A DNA stretch of 19,993 nt, from positions 1 through 19,993 of the forward strand of contig DIEQ01000138.1 in the NCBI GenBank assembly GCA_002418705.1. Direction: 5' to 3'. The first letter of the stretch is position 1. Each line of letters starts with the position of its first letter. The position numbers and the translations under genes are program-made. The notes under the pieces are model-generated. The model saw nothing but the letters and a program-made list of their open reading frames with translations, was not told the origin of the DNA and searched no databases. The stretch is from Mageeibacillus sp. UBA5770. GTDB lineage: Bacteria; Bacillota_A; Clostridia; Saccharofermentanales; Saccharofermentanaceae. This document shows, piece after piece, positions 7,815 through 15,105 of the stretch.

Positions 7815-8759
7815 ATGAAAGCCGTTGTCTGTGAAAAAAACAGCTCCCCGGATCCGTTTATCTACCGTGAAGTCGAGAAGCCGGTGCCCGGTGACAGCGA
7901 AGTGCTGATTAAAGTTCATGCTGTATCCCTGAATGCAGCGGATTACCGTCTGTACAGAATGGGATTGGGCATCCCCAAAAACAAGATCTTCGGTGCTGAC
8001 TTCACCGGCAGGGTAGAAGCTGCGGGTAAAAACGTTGCGATGTTTCGCCCCGGCGATGAAGTGGCCGCGGATACCTCGGACAACGGCTTCGGCGGGCTTG
8101 CAGAATACGCTCTTGCCCCGGAAGCTGCAGTGGTCAGCAAACCCGCAGAAATACCCTTCAAGGAAGCCGCTGCTGTCCCTATGGCATCTGTTACAGCACT
8201 TCAGGCTCTCCGTGACTTTGGCGGGATCAAGGCCGGGCAACGCGTTCTTATCAATGGCGCAAGCGGCGGTGTCGGAACGTATGCCGTCCAGCTCGCAAAA
8301 TACTTTGGTGCTGACGTGACTGCCGTATGCAGCACGGGAAATGTTGATATGGTACGCTCTCTTGGCGCTGACCATGTTATCGATTACAAAAAAGAAGACT
8401 TCACCACGAGTGGAATCCAATATGACCTGATTATTGGCGTCAACGGATATCATCCGCTATCCGCTTATAAGCGCTCTCTTGCGTCAAACGGTATATTTGT
8501 TATGGTCGGGGGGACATTCCCTCAGATTATTAAATCAACGCTCTTTGGACCGATGATGTCACTCGGCGGAAAGAAAATTCGCGTCGCATCGGCGAAGTCC
8601 AATGCAAAAGATCTGGCATTTATAATGAATCTGGTCAGGGACAAAAAGATAAAGCCGGTCATCGACCGGGTCTATCCGCTCGAAGAGACCGGAAAAGCAT
8701 TCCGGTATCTGAATGAGGGGCATGCAAGAGGGAAGGTTGTAATTACGGTGGTTGAATAA
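7815..8759 (+). CDS. NAD(P)-dependent MDR-family oxidoreductase (quinone oxidoreductase-like)
   Basis: The 314-residue enzyme belongs to the medium-chain dehydrogenase/reductase superfamily. The N-terminal catalytic fold includes VHAVSLNAADYRLYRMG (34-50) and FGADFTGRVEAAG (59-71). The nucleotide-binding Rossmann motif is GASGGVG at 148-154, followed by AVQLAKYFGADV and the LGADHVIDY segment (183-191) typical of the family. The four-Cys structural zinc lobe and the Cys/His catalytic zinc ligands of alcohol dehydrogenases are absent, so it is probably a zinc-independent quinone or enone reductase; the substrate cannot be told. An AAGGAG ribosome site precedes the ATG. It starts 29 bases after the XRE gene and probably shares its transcript and repression. 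Confidence 0.9.
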   Translation: MKAVVCEKNSSPDPFIYREVEKPVPGDSEVLIKVHAVSLNAADYRLYRMGLGIPKNKIFGADFTGRVEAAGKNVAMFRPGDEVAADTSDNGFGGLAEYALAPEAAVVSKPAEIPFKEAAAVPMASVTALQALRDFGGIKAGQRVLINGASGGVGTYAVQLAKYFGADVTAVCSTGNVDMVRSLGADHVIDYKKEDFTTSGIQYDLIIGVNGYHPLSAYKRSLASNGIFVMVGGTFPQIIKSTLFGPMMSLGGKKIRVASAKSNAKDLAFIMNLVRDKKIKPVIDRVYPLEETGKAFRYLNEGHARGKVVITVVE

Positions 8760-8766
8760 GATATTA

Positions 8767-8813
8767 AAACCGATGAAAGAAGCCATCTGGCTGCTCTCAT
8801 CGGTTTATTTTTT
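8767..8813 (+). terminator. Rho-independent terminator after the oxidoreductase gene
   Basis: AAACCGATGA (8767-8776) pairs perfectly with TCATCGGTTT (8797-8806). An inner AGCCA/TGGCT stem sits inside, and ATTTTTT follows. The downstream gene converges from the other strand; on that strand the stem is followed by only four Ts, so it may act weakly in both directions. Confidence 0.85.
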
Positions 8814-8854
8814 AACGTCAAATAAAGTACCGCATTATGTTTATCTGTATTAGT

Positions 8855-9676
8855 CTAAGTTTTTGCACAAACGGAAGCAGACGCTGCACTATAGATCTTT
8901 ATAGTACCTACCTGTCGAAAAGCCTTAATCTTGTAGTAATATATTGTACCTGCAGAAAGATCTGCGTTGGTATACGATGGCAGTGCTGTCGCAGTAATCT
9001 GCGTGAATCCGCCGGACGGCGTTATCGAGCGATATACCGCATAACCGGTTGCTCCCGGAACCGCTTTACAGCTTACGTTTATACTTGTTGGACTTAATTG
9101 AAGCGCCAATAGCATTGTAGGAACCGAGGGTGTTGGCTTTGCCCCGGCAGCAGCTGACGCTGCACTGTAAATCTTTGCTGAACCCAAGACTGTGTATGTC
9201 TTGATTTTATAATAGTACATTTTCCCTGTCGTAAGTCCGGTATCAGCATATCCAGTAGTTGCTGTCTCAGCTATCCGGACAAATCCACTTGCTGCTGTCG
9301 TTGAACGGTAGATTGTATATCCTGTGGCTCCTGATATGGCTGTCCAGGTAATTTTATTGCTGTTGTATCCTGCCGATGCCGCCTTAACGTTTGTCGGGGA
9401 GTTTGGGAGCGGTTTTGCGCCAGCAGCAGCGGTTGCGGCGCTATACACTTTTTTAGTATCCACCAACATGCAGGACTTGATTTTGTAGTAGTACATGGAT
9501 CCCGTTGTCAATCCTGTGCTTATATAACTGGTCGTTGTGGGAGTCGCTATCTGCTTAAAACCACTGTCTTTTGTCGTCGACCGATAAACCACATAGCTGG
9601 ATGCCCCTGTAACAGCGTTCCAAGTAATTTGGTTGCTGTTGTATCCGTGCGAGATGACGCTCAGGCCGGTTGGTTT
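8855..9676 (-). repeat. Three tandem fibronectin type III domains
   Basis: Each unit of about 92 residues carries a P-T/S start, ITW (units 1 and 2), a Y.VYRS or Y.IYRS strand, SGF or GGF, the G/ASYT/STG-LTTG turn, the YYYKIK strand and VYSAA or IYSAA. Units 1 and 2 are nearly identical in places at the DNA level, which points to a recent internal duplication. This layout is common in secreted proteins of Clostridia. Confidence 0.9.
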
Positions 9677-11608
9677 TTGCGGGACGATCTCAGAACCGCT
9701 GACCACGTATGTCGAATTGTGGGTAATATTAAAATTACACCAATGATCTGTACCGTCTATAACATAATTGACATTATCGGATTCAAGGTTCAAATTATTA
9801 TTATCCTGTAAAAAATATAAGTACATCGTCGATGTCAAACCATGGATTTGGTATAAATAGTCAGATTTAAGCCTCACATTAGCAACACCGGGAAGTATGC
9901 CGTTAGGATAAAAACTTACTTCTAAAACTTTGTTTTCAAGGCCATACTCAGAGCCGTCAGAATATTGAGTTGTTATTTTGAGGTTGATATCTTTCGTTTC
10001 TTCTGTAATAGTATTCCCATTAAATATCCATTGATATTCGTTGTGATTAAGAATAACCGTTATATTTTTACCTCTAATTGCATCAAAAACTGCTTTGGGG
10101 CAAATGTCGTTGGCTGAAGAATCAACCAATATCATAGCTGTTTTCCCTTCCTCTAACGATTCCAAATTAGAGATGAGGCTGGGGTTGGATATCGCCATTT
10201 CAAACTCGACATCAAATTCATTTATTACTTCGATTTGGGAAGGGGTATTTATAATACAATTACTTGCTGAACTACAGAACAAATAATCATTTGTTCCGTT
10301 ATTGTAATATGGCTCACCGCTATCACAGCCGTAATTCTGCTCATTACCGAATTGATCAGTTATTCTGATCCAAGAAATATAGTAATTTCCAATTGCGTCT
10401 GTTGAAGAAACCGGAATACTAATATTCAAAATACCGCTAAATTTGGGGGAATCACTATAGTTCTCTCCTATGGCAATCAACGGCAATGGATCGCCGTTAT
10501 CTGCATATAAGAAAATTGTTATATCAATAATACCGGAGCCATTCTCTGTGACGTCCAATGATAAATTAATAAAGCCTGGTTTCTGCACGGTATTCGACTT
10601 CACGGTTATGTTGTTTATGGTTGGGGCCAGTAAATCATCAGTGGGATTACCCTGAATACTTATCACTCCAGTGCCCTTGATTATGCATTTGACCGTTTCG
10701 TCATCAGCGCATGGAATATACTTGTTCGTTCCATCATCAAGATATCCATCTGCTTGCCATATATTAAAGTATGATCTGTCATTATCAACACCATCATTTA
10801 TTTGTATAAGATTGACGTAGTAATTTCCGGCGTATTGGGTTGGTGACACAGGTATATCAACTGATATAGTTCCACTTCGTTTAGGTGATGATAAAAAACT
10901 TTCACCAAAAGGTATCGAAACTAGTTCACCATTTCTAAATGTATACAAATATCCCATGATTCCAACAACACCAGTACCTTCCTCCGTAACATCAAAAATA
11001 AGAGTGACCGTTCCCGGTCTCTGTATAGTGGGAGTTTGTACAGATATACTGTTAATTATAGGAACGACGATATCATCTCCGGGATTCATTTCAATTGTAA
11101 CCATACCTGTACCATTCATTATGCATTTGACAGATGAATCACTTGCGCAGGGAAGATAGTTGTTTGTTCCGTCATTGGAATATCCGGTTTTAGAAAAATT
11201 GTTAAAGTATTGCCGGGTATTGCCGGCCTGATCCGTTATACGGATATCATCAACAAAGTAATTGCTGGGAAATTGTGTTTCCGGAATCGGAATATTGAAG
11301 GTAAATGATCCATTGTATTTGGGCGCTGCTGTATAATCTCCGGCATAAAGGATTGTTTTCAGCCGACCGCTGTTATATGTATACAACATGCAGGTAAACC
11401 CAACTACACCAGTTCCTTCCTCGTTGACGTTAAAAGAAAGTTTGACAGATCCCGGCTTATGCACTGTGGCAGTCTGCACAGTTACACTGTTTATGATTGG
11501 AGCTGTAACATCATACCCGGCAGCTTCAACAAGCTCTGATCCGCTCAAACATAGAAATAACAGACCTATGGATAGAACCAGACCTAACAGTAATATTTTG
11601 TTTTTCAT
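8855..11608 (-). CDS. Large secreted protein: three ~147-residue repeats plus three fibronectin type III domains
   Basis: The 917-residue protein starts with a signal peptide (MKNK, then a long hydrophobic stretch; likely cleavage after VEAA at 27-30). GAGGTG lies 8 bases before the ATG. Residues 32-177, 180-323 and 326-455 are three copies of one domain: each begins with an APIIN/VPIIN/APTIN turn, then K/RPG, a hydrophobic strand, an E.G.G motif, a NYYV-like strand and DGTN.Y followed by two close cysteines (C-x6-C in copies 1 and 2, C-x5-C in copy 3). Residues 460-640 are a separate beta-rich region ending in NITHNSTYVVS, a pattern seen at the end of some clostridial surface-protein modules. 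Residues 645-730, 737-822 and 829-914 are FN3 domains. No sorting signal, membrane helix or cell-wall-binding repeat follows, so the protein is probably released or held by a partner. No enzyme motif is visible. Confidence 0.85.
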   Translation of the reverse strand: MKNKILLLGLVLSIGLLFLCLSGSELVEAAGYDVTAPIINSVTVQTATVHKPGSVKLSFNVNEEGTGVVGFTCMLYTYNSGRLKTILYAGDYTAAPKYNGSFTFNIPIPETQFPSNYFVDDIRITDQAGNTRQYFNNFSKTGYSNDGTNNYLPCASDSSVKCIMNGTGMVTIEMNPGDDIVVPIINSISVQTPTIQRPGTVTLIFDVTEEGTGVVGIMGYLYTFRNGELVSIPFGESFLSSPKRSGTISVDIPVSPTQYAGNYYVNLIQINDGVDNDRSYFNIWQADGYLDDGTNKYIPCADDETVKCIIKGTGVISIQGNPTDDLLAPTINNITVKSNTVQKPGFINLSLDVTENGSGIIDITIFLYADNGDPLPLIAIGENYSDSPKFSGILNISIPVSSTDAIGNYYISWIRITDQFGNEQNYGCDSGEPYYNNGTNDYLFCSSASNCIINTPSQIEVINEFDVEFEMAISNPSLISNLESLEEGKTAMILVDSSANDICPKAVFDAIRGKNITVILNHNEYQWIFNGNTITEETKDINLKITTQYSDGSEYGLENKVLEVSFYPNGILPGVANVRLKSDYLYQIHGLTSTMYLYFLQDNNNLNLESDNVNYVIDGTDHWCNFNITHNSTYVVSGSEIVPQKPTGLSVISHGYNSNQITWNAVTGASSYVVYRSTTKDSGFKQIATPTTTSYISTGLTTGSMYYYKIKSCMLVDTKKVYSAATAAAGAKPLPNSPTNVKAASAGYNSNKITWTAISGATGYTIYRSTTAASGFVRIAETATTGYADTGLTTGKMYYYKIKTYTVLGSAKIYSAASAAAGAKPTPSVPTMLLALQLSPTSINVSCKAVPGATGYAVYRSITPSGGFTQITATALPSYTNADLSAGTIYYYKIKAFRQVGTIKIYSAASASVCAKT
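10244..11515 (-). repeat. Three copies of an unrecognised ~147-residue domain
   Basis: The copies start at about residues 32, 180 and 326 of the secreted protein. They share the order: APxIN turn, hKPG or RPG, EEGTGVVG-like motif, NYxV strand, DGTNxY, a close Cys pair, then a G-T-G strand. Copies 1 and 2 are closest; copy 3 is shorter around the Cys pair and lacks the final G-T-G. Each is probably an Ig-like beta sandwich with one disulfide. I cannot match it to a named domain. Confidence 0.75.
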
Positions 11609-11880
11609 GAATTTGCACCTCTGTTCTTATAACACGATAATCGCAAATACTCTTGTTAATACTGTCTGTTAGCTATTATTCATTCAATATATAATTCAAA
11701 AATAATTTTATACCTAAAATAAATGTAAAGCAATTGTGAGAATTGCATATGAGTTGCTTTTAATTACATGCGGTTATTTTTGTAGCATGTAATTGGGAAT
11801 GTCGATAGTTCATAAAATAACAACATTTTTTATACCTCTAAAAGTTAGCAGTTACCCTATAAACCTTGTCTCAAACAAAA
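11609..11880. other. AT-rich divergent intergenic region with several dyads
   Basis: This stretch separates the secreted-protein gene (minus) from the sigma operon (plus). AATTACATGC (11762-11771) is the exact inverse of GCATGTAATT (11785-11794), with a 13-base loop and no T-run on either side, so it is more like an operator than a terminator. GCAATT-gtgag-AATTGC (11730-11746) lies inside a wider pair AAAGCAA/TTGCTTT (11727-11733, 11754-11760). For the minus gene a weak -10 candidate TATAAA is at 11712-11707, with TTGCTT 15 bases upstream overlapping the dyad. I saw no coding potential. Confidence 0.45.
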
Positions 11881-11910
11881 TTGTCAAAATATTTAAGAAT
11901 GAAATATAAT
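11881..11910 (+). promoter_or_regulatory. Vegetative-type promoter of the sigma operon
   Basis: TTGTCA (11881-11886) and a perfect TATAAT (11905-11910) are 18 bases apart, about 100 bases upstream of the sigma factor start. This resembles a housekeeping sigma-A promoter. I did not find a clear ECF-type pair (AAC ... CGT at about 16 bases), so the sequence gives no direct sign of autoregulation. Confidence 0.6.
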
Positions 11911-12009
11911 TATGAACAAAAGGAAGCCTGAAAAATAATTGAAAACAAATAAATTACCCCAAATGAAATATATTGAACGTATGGCTCGTTATATATATGA
12001 AGGGAGTTG

Positions 12010-12504
12010 ATGCTGCACATGGAATCTCCTGCTGACCGGAGTGAAACTATTAGCATTATTGTTCATACATACAGCTCAAGTGTCCTTCGATTTGCCTATT
12101 CATATGTCAAAAATCGCGCGGATGCTGAAGATATAGCACAGGATGTGTTTGTTACCTATATACAAAAGGCACCGAATTTTGATCACGAAATGAAGCGTAA
12201 GGCATGGATCATGAGCGTAACGAGCAACAAGTGCAAAGATTATCTCAAATCCAGCTGGAAAAAGCGCGTGACCTCGATACCGGACAATCTTGGCTATCTT
12301 CCCAAAGAAGAATCCGCACTGCTCTCATATGTTTATTCGCTGGATGAAAAGTATCGAATCCCCATTCATTTATATTACTTTGAAGGGTATTCGGTGGAGG
12401 AAATAGCAAGGATTACAGGCAATAAAAGTGCGACCGTTGCAACGAGGCTCTCTCGCGGCAGAGCGCTGCTAAAAACAAAGATAGGAGATGATTTTTGTGA
12501 ATAG
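12010..12504 (+). CDS. ECF-family RNA polymerase sigma factor
   Basis: The 164-residue protein has the two conserved parts of sigma-70 family ECF factors. Region 2 (about 20-85) contains YSSSVLRFAYSYVKN and the core-binding segment DAEDIAQDVF (38-47). Region 4 (about 105-157) contains LLSYVYSLDEKYRIPIHLYY and the helix-turn-helix YSVEEIARITGNKSATVATRLSRGRALL. A short linker joins them and no extra domain is present. The start is uncertain: ATG 12010 lies only 3 bases after AGGGAG, while ATG 12019 is 12 bases after it. The stop overlaps the start of the next gene, its probable anti-sigma factor. It should direct transcription in response to an envelope or extracellular signal. Confidence 0.92.
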   Translation: MLHMESPADRSETISIIVHTYSSSVLRFAYSYVKNRADAEDIAQDVFVTYIQKAPNFDHEMKRKAWIMSVTSNKCKDYLKSSWKKRVTSIPDNLGYLPKEESALLSYVYSLDEKYRIPIHLYYFEGYSVEEIARITGNKSATVATRLSRGRALLKTKIGDDFCE

Positions 12505-13411
12505 AAATCCATATAAGTCAGCAGCCGAGCATCTTCAATTCGATGAAGCGTTTGATGAACAAACAATCTCTCTTATAAATGATGCGGCACAGAGAAAAAC
12601 GACCCTACGACCCATTCGAATCCCCGAAGGCATATGGGGATATATTGCAGCAGCTGCGGTTATCGCACTTCTATTTATTGCCGTTCCCCTGATAAGAGGT
12701 CCGCAAAAAGCAAGCGAAACAACGGTAGCTGCAGCTATGACTGCTGCGGGTTACGAAACAACGGGCCAATCCGAAACAACGTCAGTCGAAACCACAGTAA
12801 TATCAACACATTCCACAGATATTTATAAGCCAGGAATGGTCATAAAAGATGGCACTATGTATGTCTCAAACACTACTTCAAGAAAGACACCTTACAGCAT
12901 CAATGAACTGACGGCTGTTGCTGAAAATATATTTACAGGCCTTTGTGTGTCTTCAGGACCGGTCTTTCAGAATGATATGTTGTATACGATATCAGAGGTT
13001 CAGGTAACCGAGGTTTTTAAAGGAGTATTCCAAGTGGGGGATATTGTCTTCGTTCTTGAAATGGGCGGCCGAACGACGATCGGAGAATTAAGAAAAGAAA
13101 CCAGCGAAGAAATCAAAGATTTTGATCATTACGATGACAGAATTTCTGCCGATACGAAGTTTGTTGAGGGGATTGATGGTTACTACCCGCTGAAGGTTGA
13201 CGAGAATGTCTTATTATTCGCAGATGATACAAGTGGTTTTCTTGAAGATTTCACAGAGCCAGTGTACTACCCGTTCGGTGATTATGAAGGGAAGATGTAT
13301 CTAAAGAAAGATAATGTCTATGCGAGAAATACGCCATCAAATACAGACGAAATTATATTTGATGAGAAGTCATTATCCATTTCAGTGGATGAACTCAAAT
13401 TACTAATTTAG
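12497..13411 (+). CDS. Probable membrane-spanning anti-sigma factor with outer sensor-like domain
   Basis: I chose GTG 12497 (304 residues): AGGAG (12483-12487) lies 9 bases upstream, whereas the in-frame ATG at 12488 directly abuts that site. It overlaps the sigma gene by 8 bases, so the two proteins are made in a fixed ratio. The N-terminus (NPYKSAAEHLQFDEAFDE, then SLI) resembles the short cytoplasmic sigma-binding segment seen in proteins encoded beside ECF sigma genes in Clostridia; there is no zinc motif (HxxxCxxC). One membrane helix is at 48-66, then a Thr/Ala/Ser/Glu linker (about 72-105) and an outer domain (about 118-304). The outer domain shares VTEVFKG..QVGD and YYPLKV...LLFAD patterns with the next lipoprotein. 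The anti-sigma role is inferred from position and topology. Confidence 0.75.
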   Translation: MNRNPYKSAAEHLQFDEAFDEQTISLINDAAQRKTTLRPIRIPEGIWGYIAAAAVIALLFIAVPLIRGPQKASETTVAAAMTAAGYETTGQSETTSVETTVISTHSTDIYKPGMVIKDGTMYVSNTTSRKTPYSINELTAVAENIFTGLCVSSGPVFQNDMLYTISEVQVTEVFKGVFQVGDIVFVLEMGGRTTIGELRKETSEEIKDFDHYDDRISADTKFVEGIDGYYPLKVDENVLLFADDTSGFLEDFTEPVYYPFGDYEGKMYLKKDNVYARNTPSNTDEIIFDEKSLSISVDELKLLI

Positions 13412-13477
13412 GCTTCAATATATTGCTTGCGGCCTATTAATGAAGCCATATGATTTTAACTAGCAGGAGGAAAGAAC

Positions 13478-14122
13478 ATGAAAAAGAAAATTGTTTTACT
13501 TCTCGTTATTCTGATCTGGGTATTTGGAATTTCATGCAGCCGTGCATCTTCTGAAATCAATGCTGAATCTTCAAAATCACCGACATTACTTACAGAATCA
13601 GCTGAAATAACAGAAATCACCGTCGCAATTACTCCACTCATGATTTCCGATATTAAAGTATTAGTATCCAACAGCGATATAATTATCGTTGGATACGTTG
13701 AAAAAGCGCTGCCGGTTGTTCGTATTGATGCTGTTAAACTTGGACTTGTTAAAGGTGTTTCTGAACTAGAAGAAAATGTTTCCTGCTATCAGGTCAGAAT
13801 AGGTCAGGTGATGAAAGGGGATTATGATCCCGGAGATATGATTCGAGTCGATATGCTTGGAGGTCTTGCAGAAGGTTTCGATGAAATATATATGGGTCTC
13901 CAATACCCAGTCGAGGGATCTACATACTTGATGTTTATTGAAAAATCAGACCGTACTGAGAAAAATAAATATTTTATGTATCGATTTGTTGGAACATTTG
14001 ACGGGTTCTCCGAAATTGTTGACGGAAAAATTGAGCCGCAAAAATATACTTCGATTTTCGAAAAAGGAGTTTCACTTGACGAGGCTTTAAAAGAAATAAA
14101 TGAAGCAGTGGAATCAAAGTAG
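13478..14122 (+). CDS. Lipoprotein sharing a domain with the anti-sigma protein
   Basis: The 214-residue protein has a lipoprotein signal (MKKK, hydrophobic core, FGISC with Cys at 20), then a Ser/Glu/Thr-rich linker to about 55. The mature domain contains VRIGQVMKGDYDPGD...MLGG and YPVEGSTYLMFIEK, which align with VQVTEVFKGVFQVGD...MGG and YPLKVDENVLLFAD of the preceding protein. This kind of domain occurs in many clostridial lipoproteins of unknown function. GCAGGAGG lies 8 bases before the ATG. It sits 66 bases after the anti-sigma gene on the same strand, so it probably belongs to the same operon and may compete for or present the same signal. No enzyme motif. Confidence 0.8.
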   Translation: MKKKIVLLLVILIWVFGISCSRASSEINAESSKSPTLLTESAEITEITVAITPLMISDIKVLVSNSDIIIVGYVEKALPVVRIDAVKLGLVKGVSELEENVSCYQVRIGQVMKGDYDPGDMIRVDMLGGLAEGFDEIYMGLQYPVEGSTYLMFIEKSDRTEKNKYFMYRFVGTFDGFSEIVDGKIEPQKYTSIFEKGVSLDEALKEINEAVESK

Positions 14123-14211
14123 ATACATGCTAATATTTGATGTTTCAAAATTATTCTTGGTGTTCTAGACCGATGAAGGCATATGATTTTGACCTGCAGG
14201 AGGGATTAATC

Positions 14212-14826
14212 ATGAGAGATTTGGCAAAAACAGAATCTTTCTTTGCGCTCGTTTTATTGCTCTGTTTGCTGACTGCTTCCTGTGCAAAAACTTCGGATTA
14301 TCCTCAGTTTACTCTGACAGAACCGGATCAGATCCTGATAACACAGGGCAGCCAATCGATTGAATTTGATAAGAACAGCCCGGAGTTTGATAAAATCTTT
14401 GTTCCTATCCAGGATGCCTGGTGGAAGAAAAATCAGAATTATGAGATGGTTACAGATGGCCGGCCTACAAAGGTACTGACACAACTCACAGAAGATAATA
14501 TTGATAATCAGACGATTATGGTGTCATTTATTTATGATACACCCATTGCATGGATGGACGCCTTTGAACCGGGTGACGTAAAAACATATGAGGTATCTCA
14601 ATACGTATTTTTCCCTTTCGGATACAATTCCGGCGCAGCTGAAGAAAACAGCGAGGTCAGGGATGTTGGCATTATGGTTGTCGAAGAGAACGGGAATTTA
14701 TACAATCAGAATAATGTCTATGTGTTTGTTTATTCGTCCGGGTTTAGAGATATCATTACCGAAATAATAACGACGACTTCAAATCAGAATATTCAGATCA
14801 GCTTGATTTCAGTTTTATCCAGATAA
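14212..14826 (+). CDS. Lipoprotein of unknown function, possibly frameshifted at its 3' end
   Basis: I start it at ATG 14212 (204 residues), because GCAGGAGG is 8 bases upstream and a lipoprotein signal follows (TESFFALVLLLCLLTASC, Cys about residue 24). An open stretch 25 codons earlier has no such support. The mature part is acidic and beta-rich (SIEFDKNSPEFDKIF, DAWWKK, YVFFPFGYNSG) with no family I recognise. Its last 20 residues (TSNQNIQISLISVLSR) look less coding-like, while a different frame opens at 14748 and continues to 15068 with good coding character. The gene may therefore have lost its original end. It shares its leader sequence with the gene at 13478. Confidence 0.7.
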   Translation: MRDLAKTESFFALVLLLCLLTASCAKTSDYPQFTLTEPDQILITQGSQSIEFDKNSPEFDKIFVPIQDAWWKKNQNYEMVTDGRPTKVLTQLTEDNIDNQTIMVSFIYDTPIAWMDAFEPGDVKTYEVSQYVFFPFGYNSGAAEENSEVRDVGIMVVEENGNLYNQNNVYVFVYSSGFRDIITEIITTTSNQNIQISLISVLSR

Positions 14827-15068
14827 AGCAAGTCAAATATACATACAAAGAACTTGAAGAAGCACGAGAGATCCTGAACAAGGAATGGCTCAAATCAGAC
14901 CGACTGGCAGATATGGGGATTATCGGGCATGGAATTGATGAGAAGAACAATGCAGTCCTGATTGTAGTCCTGGAAATAAATGATGCGATCCGGAGTGAAG
15001 TTGCTAAATTAATTCCCGATACAGGGATGCTTAAGATTGAGGTTGGAGAGGAAATAGTGCCTTATTGA
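14748..15068 (+). pseudogene. Remnant or shifted C-terminal domain, no start codon
   Basis: This frame is open for 106 codons to a TGA and reads VKYTYKELEEAREILN, then a GIDEKNNAVLIVVLE segment and IEVGEEIVPY at the end. It resembles a small alpha/beta domain found at the N- or C-terminal side of secreted clostridial proteins (pattern YTYxELExAxxxL...GIDxxNNxVxVxL). No ATG, GTG or TTG with a ribosome site starts it; the first in-frame ATG is at 14913, inside the domain. It overlaps the end of the 14212 gene in another frame. Either one frameshift near 14780-14810 split a single protein of roughly 290 residues, or a deletion fused two genes. Confidence 0.6.
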
Positions 15069-15105
15069 TTAGTTTTGAATAGTTTTAATAAAGGATGGTT
15101 CTTCT

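Noticed and set aside
7488..8453. A 321-codon minus-strand frame
   Set aside because: It lies opposite the XRE and oxidoreductase genes, which have family motifs and ribosome sites; the antisense translation has no recognisable features.
9140..9720. Repeated DNA resembling a CRISPR or satellite array
   Set aside because: The repeats are about 276 bases apart, in frame, and encode FN3 domains.
11732..11740. AATTGTGAG, identical to a half of the E. coli lac operator
   Set aside because: Only nine bases match, in an AT-rich region; no LacI-type gene is in the window, and the surrounding dyad has a different second half.
12488..12496. ATG 12488 as the start of the anti-sigma gene
   Set aside because: It directly follows the AGGAG site, leaving no room for initiation; GTG 12497 has the proper spacing.
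14137..14211. N-terminal extension of the second lipoprotein to 14137
   Set aside because: A strong ribosome site and a lipoprotein signal peptide at ATG 14212 fit better; the extension has no initiation signal.
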